In this document: positions 51,912-61,031 of the stretch, piece by piece
Layout: every line of letters starts with the position of its first letter
Position numbering within the stretch: the stretch's first letter is position 1
Source of the DNA: CANLBN01 sp050633525
GTDB lineage: Bacteria; Pseudomonadota; Gammaproteobacteria; Pseudomonadales; Cellvibrionaceae
Assembly: GCA_050633525.1 (NCBI GenBank)
Contig: JBOEGR010000003.1
Span: 1 to 64,000 of the forward strand
DNA: 64,000 nucleotides
Reading direction: 5' to 3'
Position numbers and translations under genes: made by a program
The notes under the pieces: generated by a model
What the model saw: the letters and a program-made list of their open reading frames with translations, nothing else
The model's database searches: none
What the model was told of the DNA's origin: nothing

Positions 51912-52925
51912 ATGAAATCACTCAAACTTATTGCATTTGTTTCGGTTGCGGCATTGTTCGCCTGTGGCAAGTCCTCAGACAAACCCGCGGAGCAAGCGGC
52001 AGCTCCGACCCCAGAGCCAGCAAAATCAGAAACACAGTTTGTGACTATTGGTACTGGTGGTGTCACGGGCGTTTATTACCCAACAGGTGGCGCGATTTGT
52101 CGCCTTGTGAATCAAACGCGTAGCGAACATGGTGTACGTTGTTCAGTTGAAAGTACAGGTGGTTCGGTTTACAACATCAATACTATTCGTGCTGGTGAGT
52201 TAGATATGGGTGTTGCCCAATCAGATTGGCAATATCATGCCTATAACGGTACCAGTAAGTTTAAGGACGCCGGCGCTTTTACTGACTTGCGCGCGGTTTT
52301 CTCTGTGCATGCTGAGCCTTACACGGTAGTTGCAAGAGCGGATGCCGGTGTGAAAACCTTTCAGGATTTAAAAGGTAAACGTGTGAACATTGGTAACCCA
52401 GGTTCGGGTCAGCGTGGCACGACAGAGGTACTTTTGGACGCTCTAGGTTGGACTACAGATGACTTTTCTCTCGCTTCAGATTTAAAAGCGGCCGAGCAAT
52501 CGAAAGCATTGTGCGACAATAAAATTGATGCCATGGTGTATGTTGTGGGTCATCCAAGTGGTTCAATCAAAGAAGCGACGACCTCTTGTGATAGCGTCAT
52601 CGTTGAAGTGAGCGGCGCTGAAGTGGATAAGTTAGTTGCTGATAACAGCTTCTATCGTAAAGCAACGGTTCCGGGTGGCATGTATTCCGGTAATGATAGC
52701 GGCGTTTCTACTTTTGGTGTGGGCGCGACTTTCGTATCGTCAGCCACAGTTCCAGAAGACGTTATTTATCATGTTGTTAAAGCAGTATTTGAAAACTTTG
52801 ATTCATTCACTAAGTTTCACCCAGCATTCGCTAATTTGAAAAAAGAAGAAATGATTAAAGACAGTTTGTCAGCGCCTCTGCATCCTGGTGCTGTCAAATA
52901 TTATAAAGAAGCAGGCTTAATGTAA
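51912..52925 (+). CDS. TAXI-family TRAP transporter solute-binding lipoprotein
   Basis: Periplasmic solute receptor for the TRAP permease encoded next; 337 residues. The signal peptide ends in the lipobox L-F-A-C (Cys 18), so it is anchored to a membrane. A Pro/Ala/Glu-rich linker is followed by the TAXI domain, with the family start FVTIGTGGVTGVYYPTGGAICRLVN and GELDMGVAQSDWQ. VGNPGSGQRGTTEV-type residues (INIGNPGSGQRGTTE) form the ligand site. AGGAG precedes the ATG. The ligand is unknown; TAXI receptors studied elsewhere bind dicarboxylates or amino acids. Confidence 0.95.
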   Translation: MKSLKLIAFVSVAALFACGKSSDKPAEQAAAPTPEPAKSETQFVTIGTGGVTGVYYPTGGAICRLVNQTRSEHGVRCSVESTGGSVYNINTIRAGELDMGVAQSDWQYHAYNGTSKFKDAGAFTDLRAVFSVHAEPYTVVARADAGVKTFQDLKGKRVNIGNPGSGQRGTTEVLLDALGWTTDDFSLASDLKAAEQSKALCDNKIDAMVYVVGHPSGSIKEATTSCDSVIVEVSGAEVDKLVADNSFYRKATVPGGMYSGNDSGVSTFGVGATFVSSATVPEDVIYHVVKAVFENFDSFTKFHPAFANLKKEEMIKDSLSAPLHPGAVKYYKEAGLM

Positions 52926-52933
52926 GCTTGCAT

Positions 52934-52960
52934 AAAAAGCCAGCAAATGCTGGCTTTTTT
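52934..52960 (+). terminator. Terminator between the TAXI receptor and permease genes
   Basis: Perfect 12-bp arms AAAAAGCCAGCA / TGCTGGCTTTTT with an AA loop, followed by T. It lies nine bases after the receptor stop, inside what is normally one transporter operon, so it probably reduces permease expression relative to the receptor. Confidence 0.85.
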
Positions 52961-53144
52961 ATTTTTTGCTTAAATGAATTAAAAGCTAAATAACAAGTAA
53001 ATATCAATAAAAATAAATGGGGTTTTCTCTCTCGGTGCTCAATGTGAGCTACATCTCATATGAAATAAAAGTCTATGTGAAGTAAAAACCTTCGTTTAAC
53101 AATCTCAGAACAATCAATTCGGATAGTATTTAAGGGGTAGCGTT

Positions 53145-55715
53145 ATGTCTAATACCGAATCTAATAATGCAGAAGACTTTATCGGCTCAGAAATAGGGAG
53201 TCGTGATCTCACCAGTACATTGGGTAAATGTGTAGTCGCATTATTAATTGCATGGTCTCTTTTTCAATTGTGGTACGCCTCTCCTTTACCTTTTATGTTT
53301 AATATTGGTATCTTTAACGAGAGCCAAGCGAAATTTATTCACCTTTCTTTTGCGATGATGTTAGCTTTTTCGCTATTTCCTTTTTCTCAAAAGGCTAATT
53401 CAACTCATGTGTCTATTGTCGACATTATGTTGGGCGTTATTGCTGCGAGTACTGCGCTCTATCTCTTTTTTAATCGCGATGCATTGGTTGATCGCGTCGG
53501 CATTCCTAGCAAGACTGATGTAGCAATCGCAGTGGTAGGTATGTTGATGTTGCTAGAAGCAACGCGGCGTTCATTAGGTTTACCCTTAGTTATTGTGAGT
53601 TTGGTTTTTCTTACCTTTACTTTTGCTGGGCAATATATGCCTGATGTGATTGCGCACAAAGGTGCCAGTTTAAATAAAGTCGCCTCTCATCAATGGCTAA
53701 CAACCGAAGGTGTCTTTGGTGTTGCCTTGGGGGTGTCTACTGCATTCGTATTTTTGTTTGTATTGTTAGGTGCCTTGCTTGATAAAGCAGGTGCGGGTAA
53801 TTATTTAATTAAAGTCTCATTTTCTTTATTGGGGCATATGCGTGGAGGTCCTGCTAAAGCGGCGGTAGTTGCCTCCGGTTTAAGTGGTATTATTTCAGGC
53901 TCTTCTATTGCTAACGTTGTGACCACAGGTACGTTCACAATCCCTTTGATGAAACGAGTGGGTTTCCCTGGCACCAAAGCGGGTGCAATTGAAGTTGCGG
54001 CTTCAACCAATGGCCAGCTAACACCGCCTATTATGGGTGCTGCTGCATTCTTAATGGTTGAGTATGTGGGTATCTCTTATTTGGAAGTGATCAAACACGC
54101 TATCTTGCCTTCTCTTATTTCTTATATTGCCTTAGTTTATATTGTTCATCTTGAAGCATTAAAATTAAACATGCAGGGCATTGAGCGCTTAACAAAGCCA
54201 ACCATGGCTCAGCGTATGCTAGTGTGGGCGAGCAATATACTCATTCTATTAGTGCTTGCCGCAGTTGTATTTTATGGCTCACATTTTTTAGAGGCTGCTT
54301 TGGGTGGTGTGTCTTATTTGGTTCTGTTTTTACTTGCCATTGCGTCTTATATTGCCTTGGTGAAAGTGGCTGCAAAATACCCCGATTTAGAAGATGACGA
54401 CGACAGTATCGCTCTCGATAAATTACCGGAAGTTAGGCCTACCGTTTTAGCAGGTTTGTATTTTGTTGTGCCAATAGTGGTTTTATTATGGGCCTTGGCT
54501 GTGAAACAGTATTCACCACAGCAGTCTGCTTTTTATGCTGTTATTTTCTTGATCGGCATTGTGTTAACTCACCATCCAATAAGAGCATGGTTTCGTAACG
54601 AAGACAGTCTAGGTCACCAGTGGGCGCGAGGCTGGAACGAGTTTATTAGTGGCTTGGTTACGGGTGCGCGCAATATGGTGGGTATCGGTATTGCCACTGC
54701 AGCGGCAGGTATTATTGTAGGTACCGTGACGCTCACAGGCTTGGGCCAAATGATGACGGCCTTCGTTGAGTTTATCTCTGGCGGTAACCTTCTTCTTATC
54801 CTCGTCTTCACCGCGTTTATTTGTATTGTACTGGGTATGGGCTTGCCAACGACGGCAAACTATATTGTGGTATCGACATTAATGGCGCCAGTGATTGTGA
54901 GCTTGGGCGCCGAGAACGGTTTAGTTGTACCTTTGATTGCGGTGCATTTATTTGTGTTCTATTTCGGTATTTTGGCTGATGATACACCGCCGGTCGGTTT
55001 GGCTGCATTTGCGGCAGCCGCGATATCCGGTGATGATCCGATTAAGACAGGCGTACAAGGCTTTATGTACGATATCCGTACCGCTATTTTGCCCTTTATG
55101 TTTATCTTTAATACTAAGTTACTTTTGATTGGTATTGAGGGCGTGTTTGATTTGCTACTCACTATTTTTAGTGCGGTCACCGCTATTTTAGTTTTTTCTG
55201 CGGCAACACAAGGCTTCTGGTATATCAAAAATAAGTGGTGGGAAACCATTTTGCTACTGTTGATTGCATTTGCCTTATTTAGACCCGACTTCTTCTGGGA
55301 TGAGTTATATCCGCCTACGCAAGACGTGCCCGCTACCGAATTGGTATCGGCGATAGAGGCAATGGAATCAGGTCAGTTTATCGAGCTCAACGTGAAAGGC
55401 GAGTCATTTAATGGCGACCCTATTGATAAAACGGTCAGCCTTCAGCTAGATAAAGCCGAGGGTAGTGCTACAGAGAGGCTGGAGTCCATGGGCTTAGTCT
55501 TGAAGGAGCAGGGCCAGAACTGGATTGTGGATCAAGTGACATTCGGTAGTGCCGCAGAAAAAGCGGGTGTTAGCTTTGACTTTGCTATCGATGGTATTCG
55601 CCAGCAGGCAAAACGTCCGCCGGCAGAGCTTGTATTTGTACCCGCTATTTTGTTGCTTGTATTGATGGCTTGGTTGCAAAAAGGTCGTGTGAGAAAGCTG
55701 CTCAGCCCAGCTTAA
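53145..55715 (+). CDS. Fused TRAP transporter permease with C-terminal DUF3394 domain
   Basis: Inner-membrane permease fusing the small (DctQ-like) and large (DctM-like) TRAP subunits, 856 residues with about 18 hydrophobic segments. Residues about 25-160 are DctQ-like. The large subunit shows GLSGIISGSSIANVVTTGTFTIPLMKRVGF and LGMGLPTTANYIVVSTL, its two inverted-repeat signature motifs. The last 150 residues (about 700-830) are a soluble domain followed by a final helix, matching DUF3394 of TAXI-type permeases. The soluble part has a PDZ-like look (FGSAAEKAGVSFDFAIDGI). It pairs with the upstream TAXI receptor. Confidence 0.93.
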   Translation: MSNTESNNAEDFIGSEIGSRDLTSTLGKCVVALLIAWSLFQLWYASPLPFMFNIGIFNESQAKFIHLSFAMMLAFSLFPFSQKANSTHVSIVDIMLGVIAASTALYLFFNRDALVDRVGIPSKTDVAIAVVGMLMLLEATRRSLGLPLVIVSLVFLTFTFAGQYMPDVIAHKGASLNKVASHQWLTTEGVFGVALGVSTAFVFLFVLLGALLDKAGAGNYLIKVSFSLLGHMRGGPAKAAVVASGLSGIISGSSIANVVTTGTFTIPLMKRVGFPGTKAGAIEVAASTNGQLTPPIMGAAAFLMVEYVGISYLEVIKHAILPSLISYIALVYIVHLEALKLNMQGIERLTKPTMAQRMLVWASNILILLVLAAVVFYGSHFLEAALGGVSYLVLFLLAIASYIALVKVAAKYPDLEDDDDSIALDKLPEVRPTVLAGLYFVVPIVVLLWALAVKQYSPQQSAFYAVIFLIGIVLTHHPIRAWFRNEDSLGHQWARGWNEFISGLVTGARNMVGIGIATAAAGIIVGTVTLTGLGQMMTAFVEFISGGNLLLILVFTAFICIVLGMGLPTTANYIVVSTLMAPVIVSLGAENGLVVPLIAVHLFVFYFGILADDTPPVGLAAFAAAAISGDDPIKTGVQGFMYDIRTAILPFMFIFNTKLLLIGIEGVFDLLLTIFSAVTAILVFSAATQGFWYIKNKWWETILLLLIAFALFRPDFFWDELYPPTQDVPATELVSAIEAMESGQFIELNVKGESFNGDPIDKTVSLQLDKAEGSATERLESMGLVLKEQGQNWIVDQVTFGSAAEKAGVSFDFAIDGIRQQAKRPPAELVFVPAILLLVLMAWLQKGRVRKLLSPA

Positions 55716-55733
55716 TTGCTTCATATTTACTTC

Positions 55734-55772
55734 AGCCAGCCTGAGTTCTCTTAGGCTGGCTTTTTTATAGTG
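55734..55772 (+). terminator. Rho-independent terminator after the TRAP permease
   Basis: Arms AGCCAGCCTGAG / CTTAGGCTGGCT (one G-T pair) with a TTCT loop, followed by TTTTTA. It starts 19 bases after the stop. Confidence 0.88.
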
Positions 55773-56003
55773 AGCCCTATTATTTTCATGTGATGGGGGT
55801 TATGTTGCTTTCTTCCTATTCAAAATGATAACTGGTTAACAAAATCACCTTTGAAGCCTTGTTTGATGGCCCATAAGAACTTATTTTAAACACCTAAATA
55901 TTGTATTCGGTATAGAGCCTCTTGCGTTGTAGAAAGAAATGCCATTCTATTAGCGTTCATAGACTCTAGCGCGCACTAGATGCCGACAAGGACTGTTTAA
56001 AAA

Positions 56004-57197
56004 ATGCTTCGTGTAAGCTCTTCCTATTTTTCTATGCCCTCCATCGCGCTCTTATTGGCGACCTTCTCCTATTGCCTTCATGCCCATGCCATTGACGATT
56101 GTGAGCTAGATGGCCAATATATTAATGTGAATAACGGTGCTGCGACAGCGACCAAAACCGGGCTTATTCGTTGTAAAGACAGGAGCACTGGGCAGTTACG
56201 CCGTGAGTATGAGATACAAGACGGTGTCAATAAAGGGCTTGTCCGTTATTATCGCCAAGGTTATTTAGAGCTTGAGTTCTCCCGCAATGCCAAAGGTAAT
56301 AAACACGGTTTAGCGAAAAAATTCAATGAGGACGGCTTGCTTATACAAAAAGAAACCTATGATAACGGCAGCACAGTAGGTATAAGCCAGTTTTGGTATC
56401 CCAATGGCAAGCGCAAAAGAGCCACTTATTATGAAAAAGGCAAAAGCGGGCAGCAGGCTTCGGTGAGTTGGACACAAGAGGGGCTACTCTCTCAGCTCCA
56501 ATGTAATGAGAAAGTGGTATTAAAGCCGGTATTTGATGACGGTAAATATTGTGGCCATCGAGGTAAGTTATCTACGGTCGACCTTTATAGTCATCGAGGT
56601 GTCTTGTCTAGCCGTTCAACTTTTTTGTCAGGCAAGAAACAGGGCTACCAAACCTTTTGGAATGACGGAAAAACGCTGGCTAGCGAGCTCATTATAAAAT
56701 CAGATATAAAAATAAAGCGAAAATTTTCTAGTAACGGTACCAAGTTGCTCGATTTAGAAAGTGTTTTATATAACGGCCATTATTACCCCAAGCGTGAACG
56801 TATCTACGACGAAAGTGGTCCCTTGGTCAATGAAAAACGCTGGCTTATTGTAGATGGTTACGAATTGCTTGAATCGGAATCGAGTTTTTACTTTAATGGG
56901 CAAACTAAAACCCATGAAAAATACAGCAAACAAGGACAGTTATTTATCATCGAGTCAAAAAATTTTCATGATAATGGTAAACTGTCTTTTGAAGGCCGGT
57001 ATTTAAGAGAAAATCGTTATAACCAACGACCTGATGGTGTGCACCGTTTCTTTAATAATAAAGGTATTGTGATACAGGCTTTACATTATGATGATAAAGG
57101 CCGAGTAACCAGAGAGCAGAACTTTTCTGCAGAAGGTGAACTGATTAGCGATGAGGAAGTATTTGCAGACGGCTCGCGGCGCGCATATGCAAAGTGA
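56004..57197 (+). CDS. Secreted MORN-variant repeat protein
   Basis: An exported protein of 397 residues: signal peptide (about 1-30, cleavage near HAHA), then repeats of the form (N/D)G(K/Q)xxxxxxYxxGxxxG (for example FNEDGLLIQKETYDNG, YPNGKRKRATYYEKGK, FNNKGIVIQALHYDDKGR). These are MORN-type variant repeats, as in proteins often named YwqK-family antitoxin; that name does not fit a secreted protein with no toxin neighbour. It is followed 58 bp later by the YjgN/M48 pair and may be co-transcribed. Biochemical role unknown. Confidence 0.78.
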   Translation: MLRVSSSYFSMPSIALLLATFSYCLHAHAIDDCELDGQYINVNNGAATATKTGLIRCKDRSTGQLRREYEIQDGVNKGLVRYYRQGYLELEFSRNAKGNKHGLAKKFNEDGLLIQKETYDNGSTVGISQFWYPNGKRKRATYYEKGKSGQQASVSWTQEGLLSQLQCNEKVVLKPVFDDGKYCGHRGKLSTVDLYSHRGVLSSRSTFLSGKKQGYQTFWNDGKTLASELIIKSDIKIKRKFSSNGTKLLDLESVLYNGHYYPKRERIYDESGPLVNEKRWLIVDGYELLESESSFYFNGQTKTHEKYSKQGQLFIIESKNFHDNGKLSFEGRYLRENRYNQRPDGVHRFFNNKGIVIQALHYDDKGRVTREQNFSAEGELISDEEVFADGSRRAYAK

Positions 57198-57255
57198 ATC
57201 GGTGTAAAAAAATAGTAGTACATAATAAAATTTTTATAACTAAAGGAGAATTAAA

Positions 57256-58503
57256 ATGAAAACATTACGTTTCGACGGGGAAGGCTTTGAGTATTTCAAA
57301 ATTTGGATTGTTAATATTCTGCTCACCATTGTCACTTTGGGCTTATATTACCCTTGGGCCAAAGTTCGTCACTTGCGTTATTTCTACGGTAATACAATAC
57401 TCGAAGAAAGAAATTTCGATTACCATGCCACAGGTAAGCAAATTTTTATGGGTTACTTGATCGCTATTGGTTTGCTCATTGTATACGTCGTTATTCAGCA
57501 AATATCACCCATTGGCGGTTTGTTAGTTATGATCGCTTTATTTGTTGGTATCCCCTGGATTATTTGGCGTAGCATGATGTTTGGTATGCGTATGACGAGC
57601 TTTAGTAATGTGCGCTTTAGTTTTGATGGTAAGCTGGGTCAGGCCTATATTAATTTCTTTTTATTGCCCTTGTTAATGCTTATTTGTGTTTATGGTTTAC
57701 CCTTATTGGCAATTGCTTTACCTGCTTATTCTGCCTATATGAGTGCAGCAAGATCATCGGCATTACTTGAGGGTGCTACACCTCCAGTGGATGATGGTAT
57801 GGGTACAGGCACAATTATCGCCGCTGTTTTAGGCGCAATTGTCTGTATTGTGTTGGCTATTTATCTATTTGGCCTAATTAAGAAACGCAATACAATGTAT
57901 ATGATTAATGGCACACAATACGGCCAAGGTCGCTTTGCAGCGGAATTAAAAACGGCTGTGTTCGTTAAAATTTTATTAAAAACTATCGGTTTAAGTTTTT
58001 TAATGGTCATCGTATTGATCGTGGGTGTTGCCATTATTGCATCGTTTACCTATGGTTTAGGAGCCTTGCAGCGAACCTTGGATGGTATGGGAGACCCAAG
58101 TGGTTTTCAGGGTTTGATCGCTAGTGGCGCAGTATTTTTAGTGGCCTTGCTTTATTTGGGCTTTTTGTTTGGTGGCTTCTTGCTTGCCGCTTATTCTCAA
58201 ACACGTCAGCGCAACTATATTGTGAACAACACCATGCTGGATAATAAAATAGCACTGGCTTCAACCTTAAAAGCGCGGACATTAGCATGGATTATGGTGA
58301 CGAATATCCTTTTGATTATTGTCACCCTCGGTTTTGGTATGCCTTGGGCTAAAGTCAGAATGACTAAGTACATTGTGAGTAATACACAAGTTGATACCGA
58401 AGTCGGTATTGATAGTTATGTGACTCAGCAGCAGCAATATCAATCTTCTCTTGGCGATCAAATTGGCGATGCCTTTGATGTTGATGTGGGCCTTGCAATT
58501 TAA
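57256..58503 (+). CDS. YjgN family (DUF898) integral membrane protein
   Basis: Inner-membrane protein of 415 residues with about 8-9 helices and two related halves. Each half has the motif PWAKVR (TLGLYYPWAKVRHLRYFYGN near residue 35 and TLGFGMPWAKVRMTKYIVSN near residue 365), the DUF898 signature. AAAGGAGA precedes the ATG. Its stop is immediately followed by the M48 peptidase start, so the two are translationally coupled. This gene pair recurs in many proteobacteria, suggesting a shared function in membrane quality control, which remains unproven. Confidence 0.88.
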   Translation: MKTLRFDGEGFEYFKIWIVNILLTIVTLGLYYPWAKVRHLRYFYGNTILEERNFDYHATGKQIFMGYLIAIGLLIVYVVIQQISPIGGLLVMIALFVGIPWIIWRSMMFGMRMTSFSNVRFSFDGKLGQAYINFFLLPLLMLICVYGLPLLAIALPAYSAYMSAARSSALLEGATPPVDDGMGTGTIIAAVLGAIVCIVLAIYLFGLIKKRNTMYMINGTQYGQGRFAAELKTAVFVKILLKTIGLSFLMVIVLIVGVAIIASFTYGLGALQRTLDGMGDPSGFQGLIASGAVFLVALLYLGFLFGGFLLAAYSQTRQRNYIVNNTMLDNKIALASTLKARTLAWIMVTNILLIIVTLGFGMPWAKVRMTKYIVSNTQVDTEVGIDSYVTQQQQYQSSLGDQIGDAFDVDVGLAI

Positions 58504-59634
58504 ATGCAAATTTTGCGTATTAAAGGTCAATGGTACCCACAGGGGAGCGCAGCAAAACTAGTTGCGACTCTCCTATGCCAAAGTGATCGTTATACATTAG
58601 AGATAGAAGACGGACAGTCACTCTATGGTATGGTCTCATCTATTGAGGTCAGTTCTCGTTTAGGTAATATCGAGCGTAAACTGACCTTTGACGATGGCTC
58701 CGTCTTTGCGACAAATAACAATGATGCAGTCGATGCCTTGATTAAGCCTCTGGGTAATAGTAGTGGCTTCCTGCATTCTTTGGAGTCAAAGCTCAGTTGG
58801 GTTGCCGTAGCTCTAGCTGTAACGGTGTTTGTGGCTTATGGCTTTTTTAAATGGGGCGTGCCTTGGGCGAGTACCCAAATTGCACACGCCTTGCCTCATA
58901 AAACGAACGAGCTGATTGCTGCTAACACGCTTGAATTTCTCGATAAGTATATGTTCGAGGAGAGTGAGCTTGGTGCTCAACAGCAAGAACAAATTCGAAA
59001 CCATTTTTTCTCACACTTAGTCCCGCTAGAAGACGATAAAGAAATTACTTATACATTGCATTTTCGTGCATGGAATGACGGTGGGGTAAAGATTCCTAAT
59101 GCATTTGCATTGCCCTCAGGCGATATTATCTTAACCGATCAATTTGTTGAGTTAAGCCAAATACAGGGAGAGATGGATTCTGTTTTGTTGCATGAAATGG
59201 GACACGTGGTGCACCGCCATAGTTTACAGAGAGTAATACAGGCTACCTTTGTTACTGCCGCAGTCATGTTGATTGCGGGTGATACCAGCGGTATTGCAGA
59301 TATGGGTTTAGGTTTGGGTTCATTACTGATAAGCAGTAATTATTCTCGTGGGCATGAAACTGAAGCCGACGAATATGCATTTAAAAAAATGCTAATGGCA
59401 AAAATAGACCCTAATCACTTTGCTACTATCATGGCGCGAATGACAGATTATATGGAAGTAGAAATGGGCCGAGAAGAGGACGAGCAGGAGCAAGCAAAAG
59501 ATCAAACGGATGAAGAAGATAAACTGTTAGATTATCTTTCCACCCACCCCAGTACGGAACAGCGTATTAAACAAGCGCAGCGTTACAGCGACTGTTTTAA
59601 GCAGGGCTTAACGGTGTGTGAGGCTGTTAATTAG
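58504..59634 (+). CDS. M48 family zinc metallopeptidase, membrane-anchored
   Basis: Membrane-bound zinc protease of 376 residues. An N-terminal domain of about 80 residues precedes one membrane helix (about 98-115), then the protease domain with HEMGH (zinc ligands and catalytic Glu) followed by ETEADEYAF, which supplies the third ligand. RWNDGGVKIPNAFALPSGDI-like residues (FRAWNDGGVKIPNAFALPSG) form the substrate-strand region of the family. LSTHPSTEQRIKQAQ is the typical end. Its ATG directly follows the YjgN stop. It overlaps the convergent membrane-protein gene by eight bases. Confidence 0.92.
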   Translation: MQILRIKGQWYPQGSAAKLVATLLCQSDRYTLEIEDGQSLYGMVSSIEVSSRLGNIERKLTFDDGSVFATNNNDAVDALIKPLGNSSGFLHSLESKLSWVAVALAVTVFVAYGFFKWGVPWASTQIAHALPHKTNELIAANTLEFLDKYMFEESELGAQQQEQIRNHFFSHLVPLEDDKEITYTLHFRAWNDGGVKIPNAFALPSGDIILTDQFVELSQIQGEMDSVLLHEMGHVVHRHSLQRVIQATFVTAAVMLIAGDTSGIADMGLGLGSLLISSNYSRGHETEADEYAFKKMLMAKIDPNHFATIMARMTDYMEVEMGREEDEQEQAKDQTDEEDKLLDYLSTHPSTEQRIKQAQRYSDCFKQGLTVCEAVN

Positions 59635-60181
59635 TGCGATTGTTTAGGCAAGCTTCTGTCGAAGTTTGCCTTACATGCCTTAATAAAAGGTAGCCGATAT
59701 AAAGAGGCAGTAGGGCTGCAAGGCCACCCATAATAACCTGCACAAGTAGATCGCTGAATAAACTTGTTATTGGTATATGGCCGCTATGCTTTAAAAATAA
59801 GTAAATAGTATGAATCGCCGGTAAAATAAGACGGCAGCCCGCCATAATAAAACAAATGATTGCCATTCGCTTGAACCATCCTGTTTTTACTCTAACCAAA
59901 CCGTAGGCAAGTATTAGCCCAGCAATCAAACTAAGTACTAGTATAAATTCAGCTAAAATACCATAGAGTAGCCAGTCGATAATTAAGCTGCCTAAGCCAG
60001 TGTTGTGTTCTTTTAAAGTACCCATAAAACGATGAGAGACACTTTTTGAGAGGCTGATCCCATTACCAAAAGTAAAATAAAAGATGAAAGTTGCGGCTGC
60101 CCAGCGTAGCCATTGGGTCTCAAAAAGCGGTGGGTTTAATAAGGGCTCAAGTAATGATTTTTGGGTTTGCGGTATATCCAT
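59627..60181 (-). CDS. Integral membrane protein of unknown function
   Basis: 184 residues with about four hydrophobic helices (near 27-45, 72-93, 102-125 and 140-165) and hydrophilic ends. No family recognised; it has some resemblance in layout to small four-helix membrane proteins such as DUF2569, but no signature is clear. It overlaps the end of the convergent M48 gene by eight bases and starts 29 bp downstream of the lipoprotein gene, with which it is probably co-transcribed. Confidence 0.65.
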   Translation of the reverse strand: MDIPQTQKSLLEPLLNPPLFETQWLRWAAATFIFYFTFGNGISLSKSVSHRFMGTLKEHNTGLGSLIIDWLLYGILAEFILVLSLIAGLILAYGLVRVKTGWFKRMAIICFIMAGCRLILPAIHTIYLFLKHSGHIPITSLFSDLLVQVIMGGLAALLPLYIGYLLLRHVRQTSTEACLNNRTN

Positions 60182-60210
60182 TTTATTTTATCCCTAATTG
60201 ATATTGTTTG

Positions 60211-60936
60211 TTAATGTTGTAGCGTTGATTGGTGGTCGCAAGGAAAACGTGAACTGACAGTTCGGTGATTTTGATCGACACAGTCGTACGTGAGTTTAAT
60301 GATGGCGGCAATTGCGGGTGCCTCTCCCTTTGCTGAGCTAAATACAATTCTGCTCGCTCCTATTTTTTGATCAAGTATCTCTGCACTGAGAGTATTATCA
60401 TCTTCTTCCGCAAGGTAAGAAAAAGTAATATGTTCAGTGATTAAGTCTTTGCCCAAAGCAACAGGTATTGTTGTCATTGTAGATAAAGTATCAAAGAAGC
60501 GTATACCATCTCCGTCGCTAAAGCTGTTGCCCGCAATGGGCACCCATGTCTTATTTTTTGAGTAGTGAATAGCCCTTGCCGATACTTTCTCGCAGTCCCA
60601 ATCTTCGTTTTTTTCGGTGTCCTTTTCACAGTTAACAGCAGCATAGTGGCGAACTTTGTCTGTGCTGTAAGTGGGCGCAAAGTGAATGCTTGCAAATAAC
60701 TCGTTTGTATAGCCGGGTAGAGTGTGGCTAGAAAAGTCAGAGTAGTCTATTTTATTGTTCCATTTTTCTTCAGTGTTCTTGAAGTTTCTTTCAATAATAG
60801 CAATAAGTTCGGCTAGCTCTTGTTCGCTAGGTTCAAAAGTGCCCCATGTATCGGGGTAACTCAGTTGTTGTTTTTCACAAGCGATAAGGGTGAGTAAAAG
60901 TATGCTTGCGGATAGTCGAGTGATGAAATGTGTCAT
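60211..60936 (-). CDS. Lipoprotein of unknown function
   Basis: About 241 residues. ATG 60936 is chosen because the product then starts MTHFITRLSASILLLTLIAC, a signal peptide with the lipobox L-I-A-C (Cys 20), and has AAGGA upstream; the frame extends further to 60987. The mature part has a Cys pair CEKDTEKNEDWDCEK and a second pair near the end (DCVDQNHR, PCDHQ), suggesting two disulphides. No domain recognised. It lies in a minus-strand row of exported unknowns. Confidence 0.7.
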   Translation of the reverse strand: MTHFITRLSASILLLTLIACEKQQLSYPDTWGTFEPSEQELAELIAIIERNFKNTEEKWNNKIDYSDFSSHTLPGYTNELFASIHFAPTYSTDKVRHYAAVNCEKDTEKNEDWDCEKVSARAIHYSKNKTWVPIAGNSFSDGDGIRFFDTLSTMTTIPVALGKDLITEHITFSYLAEEDDNTLSAEILDQKIGASRIVFSSAKGEAPAIAAIIKLTYDCVDQNHRTVSSRFPCDHQSTLQH

Positions 60937-61031
60937 AAGGTAGTCCTTTAACTTTGTTTTGGTGCTGTTAGGGGTATTCTGTTTCATCGTGCTGTTTAAG
61001 AATATTTTTCTCTATGTCAAAATATAAGCAT

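Noticed and set aside
56004..57197. Toxin-antitoxin antitoxin (YwqK name)
   Set aside because: The protein has a signal peptide and no toxin neighbour; the name reflects repeat similarity only.
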